Shown here in pieces: positions 1 through 7,407 of a DNA stretch of 20,222 bases. Positions within the stretch are counted from its first letter, which is position 1. Every line of letters begins with the position of its first letter. The stretch is from a virus. The notes beneath the pieces were generated by a model. The model did not search any database. It was not told where the DNA came from and saw only the letters and a program-made list of their open reading frames with translations. The position numbers and the translations under genes are program-made. Location: positions 1 to 20,222 of the IMG/VR virus record IMGVR_UViG_3300009185_000143, one strand, 5' to 3'.

Positions 1-246
1 ATTAATTTTTACACCAGTAATTCTAGAGCCTTTTTTAAATTGATTATTTAGAGCCCTAAGGTCCATATCAAATTCATCAGTTACAACAGTTTCAGGTCTA
101 GATAAATCAGCTAATGGCAGTAATTTAATTGAAATACCATTACTGAATGGCGATTTTGAGGCAACAAAATTAAAGTCAGATTTTCCATAAAATGGAAGAC
201 CGGTTAGAGCTTGCTGTCTTTGACCAAAGGTTAAAACTGGTACCAT
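1..246 (-). CDS. Unknown protein, N-terminal 82 codons (runs off left edge)
   Basis: An open frame on the minus strand begins with ATG at 246-244 and stays open for exactly 82 codons to the window edge. The product begins MVPVLTFGQRQQALTGLPFY and continues as a polar sequence with no obvious motif, signal peptide or membrane segment. The start overlaps the stop codon of the upstream 108-residue gene by one base (TAATG), the same translational-coupling arrangement seen elsewhere in this block, which supports the chosen start. Its place downstream of other probable structural genes suggests a virion protein, but that is only inference from neighbours. I do not recognise the family. Confidence 0.6.
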   Translation of the reverse strand, partial: MVPVLTFGQRQQALTGLPFYGKSDFNFVASKSPFSNGISIKLLPLADLSRPETVVTDEFDMDLRALNNQFKKGSRITGVKIN

Positions 247-572
247 TATAGAGAAACTTGAGTATTTGTTGTACCTAATAAAGTAACTGGTCCACTTGTG
301 CCAACCGTTAATTTTGAAATATTTGCATAAAAAGTATCTCCTTGAGCTACATAAACGCTTACGCCAGTTCCAGCAGTTCCTTGTTCAACTGTCCATACTG
401 AAATTGTTTGAGCAGCACTATAGTTATGTACACCATAATACAGGGGAGTCCATGAACCAACTGATCCATTTGAGCTTCCAAAACCGGATAGGTCAGTAAA
501 AGCTGGGGTATAATTTGTTGAATTCTCAGCAACCGTATGTTTTCTTAAAAATTTAGCAGGGGGTCCAATCAT
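246..572 (-). CDS. Small Gly/Ser/Thr-rich protein, possible virion component
   Basis: A 108-residue protein with a basic N-terminus (PPAKFLRKHT) followed by a Gly/Ser/Thr/Val-rich region with alternating hydrophobic residues (for example VSVYVAQGDTFYANI), as expected for an all-beta fold. There is no cysteine, membrane segment or signal peptide. The start is preceded by an A-rich leader (AAAAAAAGATATTAAA) and lies 15 bases after the stop of the 222-residue gene; its stop overlaps the next start. Beta-rich small proteins in this position are often head or tail decoration proteins, but I do not recognise the family and the role is inferred from composition and context only. Confidence 0.6.
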   Translation of the reverse strand: MIGPPAKFLRKHTVAENSTNYTPAFTDLSGFGSSNGSVGSWTPLYYGVHNYSAAQTISVWTVEQGTAGTGVSVYVAQGDTFYANISKLTVGTSGPVTLLGTTNTQVSL

Positions 573-587
573 TTTAATATCTTTTTT

Positions 588-1256
588 TTAACAAGCACAA
601 TCGCTTGGGTCTTCATTACTTTTTACATATACAATTAATCCAGTTACTTTAATACTAAAATTATCATTTGGATTAAATATCTCTATTTTATTTATCAAAC
701 TATCCGCTCCCCTGGTTTCAGGATTAGAGAAATGAGCGAAGAACTGATGTAATGAAACTGTATGGGTTTCAAGAGTTCGATTTGTTAATATTAAGTTACA
801 TTCATGATCTGCTGGTAATATATCATCTCCGTTTTTATCAAGAGATGGATAGGTTACATATAGTATACATCCTCTAGCATAGTTTCGGTCATTTGCCGTT
901 AAGTAAAAAACTGTACCATTTCCAACCGATTCAATATATTCAGCGTCAGCTCCAAGTGGATAATTAGATGGAGTACCGGATGCAGTATAGGAACTAATAT
1001 CATCTAATCCATTATCAAATATTGATAAGGTTTCATTTGCGCATACTTCAAAATTAATTGATAATTGTCCATCTACTGGATAAATAAACTCCTCTAATTC
1101 ACAAAAGGTAGCCTCTTTCTTTGACCCATTAAAAATAGAAAAACATCGGTCTACTAGTTTTAAAAATTTCTTACTTGGAAATTTACTACATAGATTGGCA
1201 TATGCTGCACTAACTCTTTTAGCTAAAGGATCGTCCTTATATGTGATATATGACAT
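588..1256 (-). CDS. Unknown 222-residue cysteine-containing protein
   Basis: I do not recognise this gene. The N-terminal half (residues 10-55) is basic and probably helical; the rest looks beta-rich, with many Asn, Thr, Asp and Tyr residues. It has at least eight cysteines (around 23, 38, 52, 72, 130 and 153, plus a C-terminal CAC), which is high for this genome. No signal peptide or membrane segment is visible. It starts 16 bases after the stop of the four-helix membrane protein, in the same run of minus-strand genes. A virion or surface-related role is possible from the beta-rich composition, but the sequence does not show it. Confidence 0.6.
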   Translation of the reverse strand: MSYITYKDDPLAKRVSAAYANLCSKFPSKKFLKLVDRCFSIFNGSKKEATFCELEEFIYPVDGQLSINFEVCANETLSIFDNGLDDISSYTASGTPSNYPLGADAEYIESVGNGTVFYLTANDRNYARGCILYVTYPSLDKNGDDILPADHECNLILTNRTLETHTVSLHQFFAHFSNPETRGADSLINKIEIFNPNDNFSIKVTGLIVYVKSNEDPSDCAC

Positions 1257-1272
1257 TCATCAGTTAATATTT

Positions 1273-1962
1273 TTATGGATCAAATGGTTTTTTTAAACCA
1301 CTAAACCCTCTTGCAATGGCTGAATCTGTTATTTTAATGGATCCTCTAGGCTTATTAGGCTCAGGAGTATCTACAATAACTGGCTCAGCCGGTTCACTTG
1401 GTAAATATTGATCCATATAAGTAGTATTAGTGTCCTCAATTGGATCAGGCTCAATACTATTTATTATAGGAGTTGCTGATTTAATGTCAGGTTCAATTAT
1501 ATTATCTGATTTAACCTCAATTGGCTCAGGACTTGGCTTAATATAGTCAACCAGTGCTTTAATAAAGCCCAAGGCAATGACTGGTAAAATTGCACCGCTT
1601 ACAATTGATAAAATTCGCTTTTGATAGATTGGGTCCTCTTCGCTTAATCCAAACAGTTCAATCCAACCTTGGAAGTTTTCTAAATTAATATAGGCATAGT
1701 AGGTATTACCCATTGCCTGCATGCATGTTAAAATAATAAAAAGCCCCCATACAATACCCTTATTCATTTTATCAAGGGTTATTAATGACGCCAATGAGGC
1801 AGCTGCTCCAATTTCAAATGCAATAGCCAAGCTTATAGCTAACCATTGCGGATTTGATAATTCAAAAAAGCTGATTACGTGAATTGTAGAGATAACTGAT
1901 ACTAACAGGTATAGAGTTACAAATGTGCTAATTATAAAATATTTAACAGTATTTGACCCCAT
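1273..1962 (-). CDS. Four-helix membrane protein with Pro/Glu-rich tail
   Basis: Four hydrophobic segments are clear, at about residues 8-30, 39-62, 69-91 and 117-139, followed by a soluble tail of about 90 residues rich in Pro, Glu, Asp and Ile (140-229) that ends in a basic stretch (NKPRGSIKITDSAIARGF). Transmembrane helix 2 contains a FEIGAA motif and helix 3 ends in MQAMGNTYYAY; I have the impression that this pairing recurs in uncharacterised phage membrane proteins, but I cannot confirm it here. The start overlaps the stop of the upstream 100-residue gene (TAATG). The function is unknown. A holin or host-envelope modifier are possible readings, but four helices plus a long acidic tail are not a typical holin. 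Confidence 0.7.
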   Translation of the reverse strand: MGSNTVKYFIISTFVTLYLLVSVISTIHVISFFELSNPQWLAISLAIAFEIGAAASLASLITLDKMNKGIVWGLFIILTCMQAMGNTYYAYINLENFQGWIELFGLSEEDPIYQKRILSIVSGAILPVIALGFIKALVDYIKPSPEPIEVKSDNIIEPDIKSATPIINSIEPDPIEDTNTTYMDQYLPSEPAEPVIVDTPEPNKPRGSIKITDSAIARGFSGLKKPFDP

Positions 1963-2264
1963 TACTTAGTTGATTCAATCTTTTTAATCTCTTTATCAAT
2001 TTCAGCTTGACGATTTACATCAAATATCTTACGGTCAGTTGATTGAATCATTCTTTTTTCAGATTTTAAACCCTCAATTTCAATTAATTTAGCAATATCA
2101 TTTTTAGTAAATAAAATAGCCTGAATTGAATCTAATCGAGCATTTGTCATTTTTGACTGCTTTTCTAAACTTGAAGACTTTCGTGAAATTGTACACATTT
2201 GTATAAAGGTAATAATCGATACAATAATTACAATTTTAGTAAAGTGTTGATCTATAAATTTCAT
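1962..2264 (-). CDS. Small single-pass membrane protein with coiled coil
   Basis: A 100-residue protein with one N-terminal membrane helix (about residues 9-26, IVIIVSIITFIQMC) followed by a highly charged, heptad-like helical region (30-100, rich in Lys, Glu, Ile and Leu). This shape is shared by inner-membrane spanins and by many other phage anchors, so it is not diagnostic. It is coupled by a one-base TAATG overlap to the four-helix membrane protein, suggesting that the two act together at the host membrane. A late-promoter-like box (2276-2290) lies 11 bases ahead of its start codon, so it may open its own transcription unit. Confidence 0.65.
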   Translation of the reverse strand: MKFIDQHFTKIVIIVSIITFIQMCTISRKSSSLEKQSKMTNARLDSIQAILFTKNDIAKLIEIEGLKSEKRMIQSTDRKIFDVNRQAEIDKEIKKIESTK

Positions 2265-2275
2265 TTGTAATTTAT

Positions 2276-2291
2276 TTTTTAGTTATTTATT
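2276..2291 (-). promoter_or_regulatory. Late-promoter-like box (AATAAATA) ahead of the 100-residue membrane gene
   Basis: Read on the minus strand, this is AATAAATA followed by ACTAAAAA, ending 11 bases before the ATG at 2264. The 15-base string ATAAATAACTAAAAA is identical to one ahead of the baseplate gene (9149-9163). It follows directly after the stop codon of the 166-residue gene. The core resembles the T4 late promoter TATAAATA with one mismatch. It may instead be an A/T-rich translation leader. Confidence 0.35.
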
Positions 2292-2791
2292 TACTTTCGG
2301 TTAATAAAGTCCCCAAACCATGTTTGGATTTGAGTATAGTTTAAACAGCCAGTATAGATCCAATAGGCAATAAAAGTTAAACAGGTTAACCAGCTTAATA
2401 CATATACGTGGTTTGACACAGTAGCCATTGGTCTATATTTAATTTGAATTAGGTAGGCATAGTATTCAGAGGTTTTAATTCTGTCAGTTTTTGCCTCAAT
2501 TAATTCAGTTAAATTATGGGTTTCAAAAAGTTCCTTCTTTTTAGCTAATGATTCAAATACTCTACTTTTTTCTAAGTCTAGTGTATCTTGGCCCATCATT
2601 AATAATTCAGGTTCAATATTTAATACATAATATGCCCTAGCTCGGCGGTCTAATCTTAAACCTGTCTGTTTTAGAATTCCACTTTTATTGATATCGGACA
2701 TTTTTGTTCTATAAAAAATAAAATTTTTTAAATTTTTAATTATGATTACGGTAGTTTCATAAAAAGTAACAGGGTTAATAAAATCTTTCAT
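2291..2791 (-). CDS. C-terminally membrane-anchored protein next to the sigma factor
   Basis: A 166-residue protein with a long polar, probably helical N-terminal part (residues 31-120, rich in Lys, Glu and Leu) and one strong membrane helix at about 128-149, then a short tail. A weaker hydrophobic stretch lies at 12-28. An in-frame Met at residue 31 (MSDINKSG) is an alternative start that would remove that stretch. The gene begins only three bases after the stop of the ECF-type sigma factor gene. In bacteria, a single-pass membrane protein encoded directly downstream of an ECF sigma factor is commonly its anti-sigma factor, so that role is worth testing here; no anti-sigma motif is visible, and the family is not recognised. 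Confidence 0.65.
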   Translation of the reverse strand: MKDFINPVTFYETTVIIIKNLKNFIFYRTKMSDINKSGILKQTGLRLDRRARAYYVLNIEPELLMMGQDTLDLEKSRVFESLAKKKELFETHNLTELIEAKTDRIKTSEYYAYLIQIKYRPMATVSNHVYVLSWLTCLTFIAYWIYTGCLNYTQIQTWFGDFINRK

Positions 2792-2794
2792 AAT

Positions 2795-3421
2795 TTAAAA
2801 ATAAGTAGTTAAATTTTCTTTCATTTGTGGATTTTTAATAAGAACTGAATCCTTTAACATCTTTCGAGCCTTTCTAATTTTAGTTTTAACAGTATTTAAA
2901 TTCATATTATATTTAGAGGCAATTGCATCGCCTTTCATTGAATGAATTTCCTTGTCTACTAAAATTGATTTTTCAATACCATCCGGCAGAGATTGCAATT
3001 CGTCAGTTGTCATTTTATAGAGAGACTCAATGTACATTTCTTTATCAAAATTAAAAACGCTATCGTCTTCAATATTTAAAGGTCTAGTCATATTATCAAT
3101 CCTGATAGCATAATTTTTAATTAACTTATGCTTATGTAATAGTGCCTCATTTTTTGCAATTGTATAAATCCAGGTCGTAAATCTAAATGTATCATTATAC
3201 GAATCCAGGCCTTTAAATATTTTAAACAGAGTATTGTGTAATACCTCGGCAGTTTCATCTTCATCATTAAAAAATTTCCATATAAAATATTTTAATTTTG
3301 GATACATAATTGAAGCTAATCTGTTTCGATCACGTTCAGTATAGTCTTTGCTTTTTATTTTTTCAGCAAGTTTTTGCATCTCATTATTGAGTTGCTTGTT
3401 TATTAGGTCGTATGCGCTCAT
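2795..3421 (-). CDS. ECF-type RNA polymerase sigma factor
   Basis: A 208-residue protein with the two-domain layout of ECF (group 4) sigma factors. Region 2 spans about residues 37-100 and includes the DE.AEVLHNTLFKIFKGLDSY core and the region 2.4-like FTTWIYTIAKNEALLHKHK. Region 4 spans about 134-191, with a helix-turn-helix at 162-189 (MKGDAIASKYNMNLNTVKTK) followed by a basic helix. Region 4 alignment in this family is well established; the role here would be to direct host RNA polymerase to phage promoters. It sits between the PhoH-like gene (17 bases upstream) and a membrane protein (3 bases downstream). T4 uses a different small sigma (gp55) for late transcription, so this could be the functional counterpart; that is inference. 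Confidence 0.85.
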   Translation of the reverse strand: MSAYDLINKQLNNEMQKLAEKIKSKDYTERDRNRLASIMYPKLKYFIWKFFNDEDETAEVLHNTLFKIFKGLDSYNDTFRFTTWIYTIAKNEALLHKHKLIKNYAIRIDNMTRPLNIEDDSVFNFDKEMYIESLYKMTTDELQSLPDGIEKSILVDKEIHSMKGDAIASKYNMNLNTVKTKIRKARKMLKDSVLIKNPQMKENLTTYF

Positions 3422-3438
3422 ATTTTGGTTTTTAAAAC

Positions 3439-4179
3439 TTACTTAAAAAATTGATGATTTGGGTTTGACTCTTTCCATTTATCGTAGCGGTCAGCTATTT
3501 GAATTAAAATTTTATTTCTTACAATATCTTCGTCGTTAAATTTATGAACGTCTAATCCGTTAATTCCAGATAGCACATTTATAAAATCCGGTAAAGCTAC
3601 TTTACTCTTTGCAATATCATATTGGCTTACATCTCCGCAAATCAATACTTTAGAATCTTTTCCCATTCTGGTTACAAATAACATTAATTGTTTAAAATCT
3701 GCATTTTGAGCTTCATCTAATATCATTAAGCAATTATCAAAGGTTGCGCCTCTCATATAGGCAAGTGGCCTAAATTCAATAACTCCAATTGACTCTAACC
3801 AACTAACTAAATTTGGGTCATGTATTAATTTTACTAAATTTGATCGATAACTTTCCATAAATGGATCAATTTTATCCTTTATTTCTCCAGGTAAAAATCC
3901 AAGCTTTTCACCAGATTCTTGGATAGGCTTAGATAAAATGATCTTTTTTATTTTGCCATCTAAATATAATTGAAGAGCCGCTAGACATGCAGTAAACGTT
4001 TTAGACGTTCCAGCTGGTCCATAACAAAAGGTTATTTCATTTGCTATAATTTTATTAAAATATATTTGTTGAGACTGCTTTAGTGTAATATTTCTTAAAT
4101 CCTTTTTTGAAATTTCATATGTCTCACGTTTAGGTTTATTTGACCTGGCCGGTTTTTTAGAATCCTTACGATTTTCCAT
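3439..4179 (-). CDS. phoH: PhoH-like ATPase
   Basis: A 246-residue P-loop NTPase of the PhoH family, close to the size of the PhoH core domain. Visible motifs are Walker A GPAGTSKT at residues 54-61, the family signature ESGEKLGFLPGE at about 88-99, RGATF at 143-147, Walker B LMILDEAQN at 151-159 and GDVSQYD at 182-188. The first 25 residues are a basic, disordered-looking extension (KDSKKPARSNKPKRE). PhoH-like genes are frequent in marine and T4-like phages; they are predicted ATPases linked to RNA metabolism or nutrient stress, and their phage role is not settled. The start overlaps the end of the upstream 101-residue gene by 14 bases, and it lies between terminase and sigma factor genes. 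Confidence 0.93.
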   Translation of the reverse strand: MENRKDSKKPARSNKPKRETYEISKKDLRNITLKQSQQIYFNKIIANEITFCYGPAGTSKTFTACLAALQLYLDGKIKKIILSKPIQESGEKLGFLPGEIKDKIDPFMESYRSNLVKLIHDPNLVSWLESIGVIEFRPLAYMRGATFDNCLMILDEAQNADFKQLMLFVTRMGKDSKVLICGDVSQYDIAKSKVALPDFINVLSGINGLDVHKFNDEDIVRNKILIQIADRYDKWKESNPNHQFFK

Positions 4180-4471
4180 TTTTTCTAGTTTTTTTAATTG
4201 GTAATTTAATTAATTGATTAAGATTTTTACATCGCTGGCATGATTCATAATCTTCAATGCTTTCAAAAAAGGTTAAGGCTCTAGTTAAACAACCCGGCCA
4301 TTCATCGCGGGTTGCGATTACATCAACCACTTCTTCCATTAATTTAATATTCTTAATAAAAATATTTGGAGACTTTTTTAAATGAGAGCGCTCAATTGCA
4401 TTAATAATTTTAGTAAAAATTATCTGCTTATCGTTTAAAAAATCCGGTTTTTCTAAATCTGTAAATTTCAT
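4166..4471 (-). CDS. Unknown small CxxC protein between terL and phoH
   Basis: A 101-residue basic protein, mostly helical by composition, with a CQRC motif at about residues 78-81 and another Cys near 61. The C-terminus is strongly basic (KLPIKKTRKNGKS). The start overlaps the terminase stop by one base (TAATG) and the end overlaps the phoH start by 14 bases, so it is probably translated with both. Three cysteines could bind a metal, but a full zinc-ribbon set is not present. I do not recognise the family. Confidence 0.65.
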   Translation of the reverse strand: MKFTDLEKPDFLNDKQIIFTKIINAIERSHLKKSPNIFIKNIKLMEEVVDVIATRDEWPGCLTRALTFFESIEDYESCQRCKNLNQLIKLPIKKTRKNGKS

Positions 4472-6420
4472 TAGTCAGTGTTTCCATAAAATTTTTGTAG
4501 AGTCAATTTATGATTATCAATATAATTTTCATCTAGTCTGCGGCTAGCCTTGCCTGTTTTAGCCGAGCCAGATCCATTCATAGAATTTATCATTTCAAAA
4601 TCATAATTTGACTCTTTTGATAAATATACTTCATTTAAAAAATTTAAGTAGATTTCTGCCATATATTCCGGTGGCTGTTTATCAAGTTCATCATTTGCTA
4701 ATTCAAAAAAATTAGGTGATTCAAAAAATGCAGCTGAATTAACACACGTCATTGCTAAATCATCATTACCACTTTGGCTACGGTATGTACCATTAGAGGT
4801 TCTGCCAAACGCTCCAAGCTCATGAACTGTCTTAAATTCATTTGGTAATATTTTATTAACGGCAGTTAAGTATTTAAAGCGTTCACAAAATTTAATTTTA
4901 TTAGTGGTAGTTAATTTAAGCCCAGGCTTAAGGTGCTGTGCAGATTCGGTATGCTTTGAAAAAACAAGGAGTCCACTCCAATAGGCTTCATGTTTCATAA
5001 TTTTATCCATTACATATTCGCCTTTATGATTTAATTCAACCAGTAATCTTACCTTATCTGTATTAAATACAGTATATAATAAGTATTCTAATGAATTACA
5101 ATATTGATTAATATCTTTGGTATTTGTCCTAAATGTTGCAACTTGAACTAGTGAAAAAATATCGGTTTCATTTTTAATGAAATCCTTTACTGGAGTCAGC
5201 ATTTTTAGCGGCAGTGCAATAAACTTAAAAATATTAATTACTGAATAGTCACGATTTAAACCGTCAGCCGTATCAATTGAAAATATATAGTAGTTTTTAT
5301 CATTTTTAATATCATCTAGGGTTAACTTGTTAAAGTTTGGGTGAACTGTCAGGCCATGTAATAGATCTAATGTAGTCGGGGTTTGCGCCCACTCTGGGAT
5401 GACGTATTGAGTTCTAAGGGCAAATATTTTTTTAAGATCTTTAGACTGTAGTAATAATTTATCGGATGAAAAGAATTGTAGCCCATATTCCTGGTTAAAG
5501 TCTTCTTCTGACCCTAAATTCGCAATTGTGCTGCGTTTCCATTCTTCATCTCTTCCTGGAACCTGCCACCAATCTACTCGTAATGGAACATATTCATTAT
5601 TATGATTCATTGCATCCATGTAAATTTCATAGAAGCGATTCATGCCATTTGGAGTTGAAGTTATTATGATTTTTGAGTTCTTTGATGCTGAAATAGTTGG
5701 ATAAATTGCTCGATAGAAAAAGTCCAAATATGAGGCATTAATATGCGCAAATTCGTCAATATAGAGTACATGGATTGTAAAACCAATACCAGTATTTTTA
5801 GTGGTAGTCCGGCCAATTAGTCTGCACCCATTATCGTATTTCATTGACATTACATTATTTGAAACACAGCCAGGTTTTAGAAAGAACGGTAAATTTTCAA
5901 GTACTGATTTAATTTTATCTAAAACCTCTTTAGTGGTTGATGCAATATTGGCTACAGCCAATACATTTTTATCAGTATGAAATACCAGGTACCATGCAAT
6001 AAATAGGCCAGACATTACCGTTTTTCCAATTTGTCTAGACGCCATTAAGCAGTTAAATCTGTTATCTTTAAATGATTTAATTATTTCTTCCTGATAATCT
6101 CTTAGCCTAATTTGGTCAATGCCCTGTTCCTGCATTACTTGAGCATGTCTACTTGCAAAATAAACAGGATCAGCTTTACACTTTCTGATTTCGTCAAGCT
6201 CTTCTGGAGTATATTCAAATACTAGATTTGCTTTTTTCCAGGCTGGATCGTTATCTTTAAATGGAGAATTTTTAATTGTTTTAATATCAATTACTCCATT
6301 TTCAAAATCTTCTAATAGTTGATTAATCTTTTCGGATGTCCAAATTGCATTATTCTCAGGATCTAAATTTGAAAGTTTTAATTTAGAGGTTCCTCCACTA
6401 TTTGTTATAAAATCTTTCAT
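4471..6420 (-). CDS. terL: Terminase large subunit (T4 gp17-like)
   Basis: A 649-residue DNA-packaging motor protein. The N-terminal ATPase domain shows a Q-motif-like RLRDYQEEII (about 105-114), Walker A SRQIGKT at 128-134, Walker B VLYIDEFAHI at 218-227 with catalytic Glu223, and the coupling motif TSTPNG at 254-259. The C-terminal RNase H-like nuclease domain has its acidic residues at Asp383 (FSIDTADG), Glu462 (LLVELNH) and Asp553/Asp554 (GNDDLAM). Order, spacing and length match T4 gp17 (610 residues). It packages DNA into proheads at the portal and cuts concatemers. The start overlaps the stop of the terS-like gene by four bases (ATGA), a typical terS-terL arrangement. Confidence 0.97.
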   Translation of the reverse strand: MKDFITNSGGTSKLKLSNLDPENNAIWTSEKINQLLEDFENGVIDIKTIKNSPFKDNDPAWKKANLVFEYTPEELDEIRKCKADPVYFASRHAQVMQEQGIDQIRLRDYQEEIIKSFKDNRFNCLMASRQIGKTVMSGLFIAWYLVFHTDKNVLAVANIASTTKEVLDKIKSVLENLPFFLKPGCVSNNVMSMKYDNGCRLIGRTTTKNTGIGFTIHVLYIDEFAHINASYLDFFYRAIYPTISASKNSKIIITSTPNGMNRFYEIYMDAMNHNNEYVPLRVDWWQVPGRDEEWKRSTIANLGSEEDFNQEYGLQFFSSDKLLLQSKDLKKIFALRTQYVIPEWAQTPTTLDLLHGLTVHPNFNKLTLDDIKNDKNYYIFSIDTADGLNRDYSVINIFKFIALPLKMLTPVKDFIKNETDIFSLVQVATFRTNTKDINQYCNSLEYLLYTVFNTDKVRLLVELNHKGEYVMDKIMKHEAYWSGLLVFSKHTESAQHLKPGLKLTTTNKIKFCERFKYLTAVNKILPNEFKTVHELGAFGRTSNGTYRSQSGNDDLAMTCVNSAAFFESPNFFELANDELDKQPPEYMAEIYLNFLNEVYLSKESNYDFEMINSMNGSGSAKTGKASRRLDENYIDNHKLTLQKFYGNTD

Positions 6421-7154
6421 ATTAACGAGTTAACATCATCTGAAAAATCATCGATCAAAGTTTCTGGCTTTATTACTTGAGTTAATCCACGTTCTTGCAT
6501 AACTTCAGTTTTTCGATCAGGATGAGTTAGGTGGCGAGTATCTGATGGTTTATCAATTTCCTCAACTGTTATCTCTTTTATTAAATTTTTAGTACCTGCG
6601 GTTATATAATATTCATTACTAGACTCAATTAATGGAGTTACTGACTTGGAGGATCCGCTGCCTCGTTGTTCAATATCTTGATGTACTTTTTTATAGGTAT
6701 CCTCTAGAAATAACATGTAATTGGCTTGGGTTTTTACAACCATTGTTAATTTATCTTGTAACTGCCCAAATACTTCAAAAAGTCGTGGATGAGTATTGCC
6801 TTGATTAATTTCTTCTGTTATTTTTTCAATTGCCATTCGAATTGTTTTTAACTGAAAAAAGATATTTTGAATATTTGAATTATCTAAAATTTGTTTCTGT
6901 TTTAAATATTCATGTTTTTCAAGTACTCCTAATTCTACATAAAATTTAAGCATTGAATTTGTAATATCCTTTGCCTGTTTCTCAAAGTTAGAATTCATCT
7001 CTTCAAAATCAAGAGGCGGAGCCATTGCAATTTCGCCTAGTTGAGAATCCGCAATATCATCTACTGGATTTGGTCCGCCTTGGTATGTTGATAATAGGTC
7101 TTCAAGTTCACCACGAATTTGTGCCTTTTTTTCTTTGTTAAATACTTGAGCCAT
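6417..7154 (-). CDS. terS: Terminase small subunit (T4 gp16-like)
   Basis: A 245-residue protein, longer than T4 gp16 (164). A central helical or coiled-coil region (about residues 55-165) contains HPRLFEVFGQLQDKL (122-136), which resembles the PRHMEVF..L segment that I recall from the oligomerisation region of T4 gp16. The flanking N- and C-terminal parts are acidic and probably disordered. In T4-like phages the small subunit forms a ring that regulates the large-subunit ATPase and nuclease and selects DNA. Its position directly upstream of terL with a four-base overlap strongly supports the call; sequence similarity alone is modest. Confidence 0.78.
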   Translation of the reverse strand: MAQVFNKEKKAQIRGELEDLLSTYQGGPNPVDDIADSQLGEIAMAPPLDFEEMNSNFEKQAKDITNSMLKFYVELGVLEKHEYLKQKQILDNSNIQNIFFQLKTIRMAIEKITEEINQGNTHPRLFEVFGQLQDKLTMVVKTQANYMLFLEDTYKKVHQDIEQRGSGSSKSVTPLIESSNEYYITAGTKNLIKEITVEEIDKPSDTRHLTHPDRKTEVMQERGLTQVIKPETLIDDFSDDVNSLI

Positions 7155-7161
7155 GAATTAT

Positions 7162-7407
7162 TTAATTTAGTCGGTTTTCGTTTTTATCTAGTGCCGGATT
7201 GGCAAAAATTTTTATTTGCTTTACTGACTCTATATGCTCATAGATAAATGATTCCATATAGATAAGAAATCCATCTAATATTGGATTAATTCCAAACATT
7301 TGATTAGATAGAGTCTTTTTTAAAACTTGACCCTTATATCTAAATCCTAAATTTAGTCGACGGTCTTTTCTATTGTATATACCCCAATAAATTGAATTTC
7401 TTATCAT
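7162..7407 (-). CDS. Unknown 81-residue protein between baseplate and terS genes
   Basis: A short, basic protein with no cysteine, signal peptide or clear membrane helix. It begins MIRNSIYWGIYNRKDRRLNL and has a hydrophobic central stretch (INPILDGFLIYMESFIYE). Its start overlaps the stop of the baseplate wedge gene by four bases (ATGA), and its end lies seven bases before the terS start, so it is embedded in the same translational unit. Such genes in T4-like structural blocks can be head or tail completion proteins, but nothing in the sequence identifies it. Confidence 0.6.
   Translation of the reverse strand: MIRNSIYWGIYNRKDRRLNLGFRYKGQVLKKTLSNQMFGINPILDGFLIYMESFIYEHIESVKQIKIFANPALDKNENRLN

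Noticed and set aside
296-499. Plus-strand frame of 67 codons
   Set aside because: Antisense to the 108-residue gene, which fits the coupled minus-strand gene run; no supporting feature.
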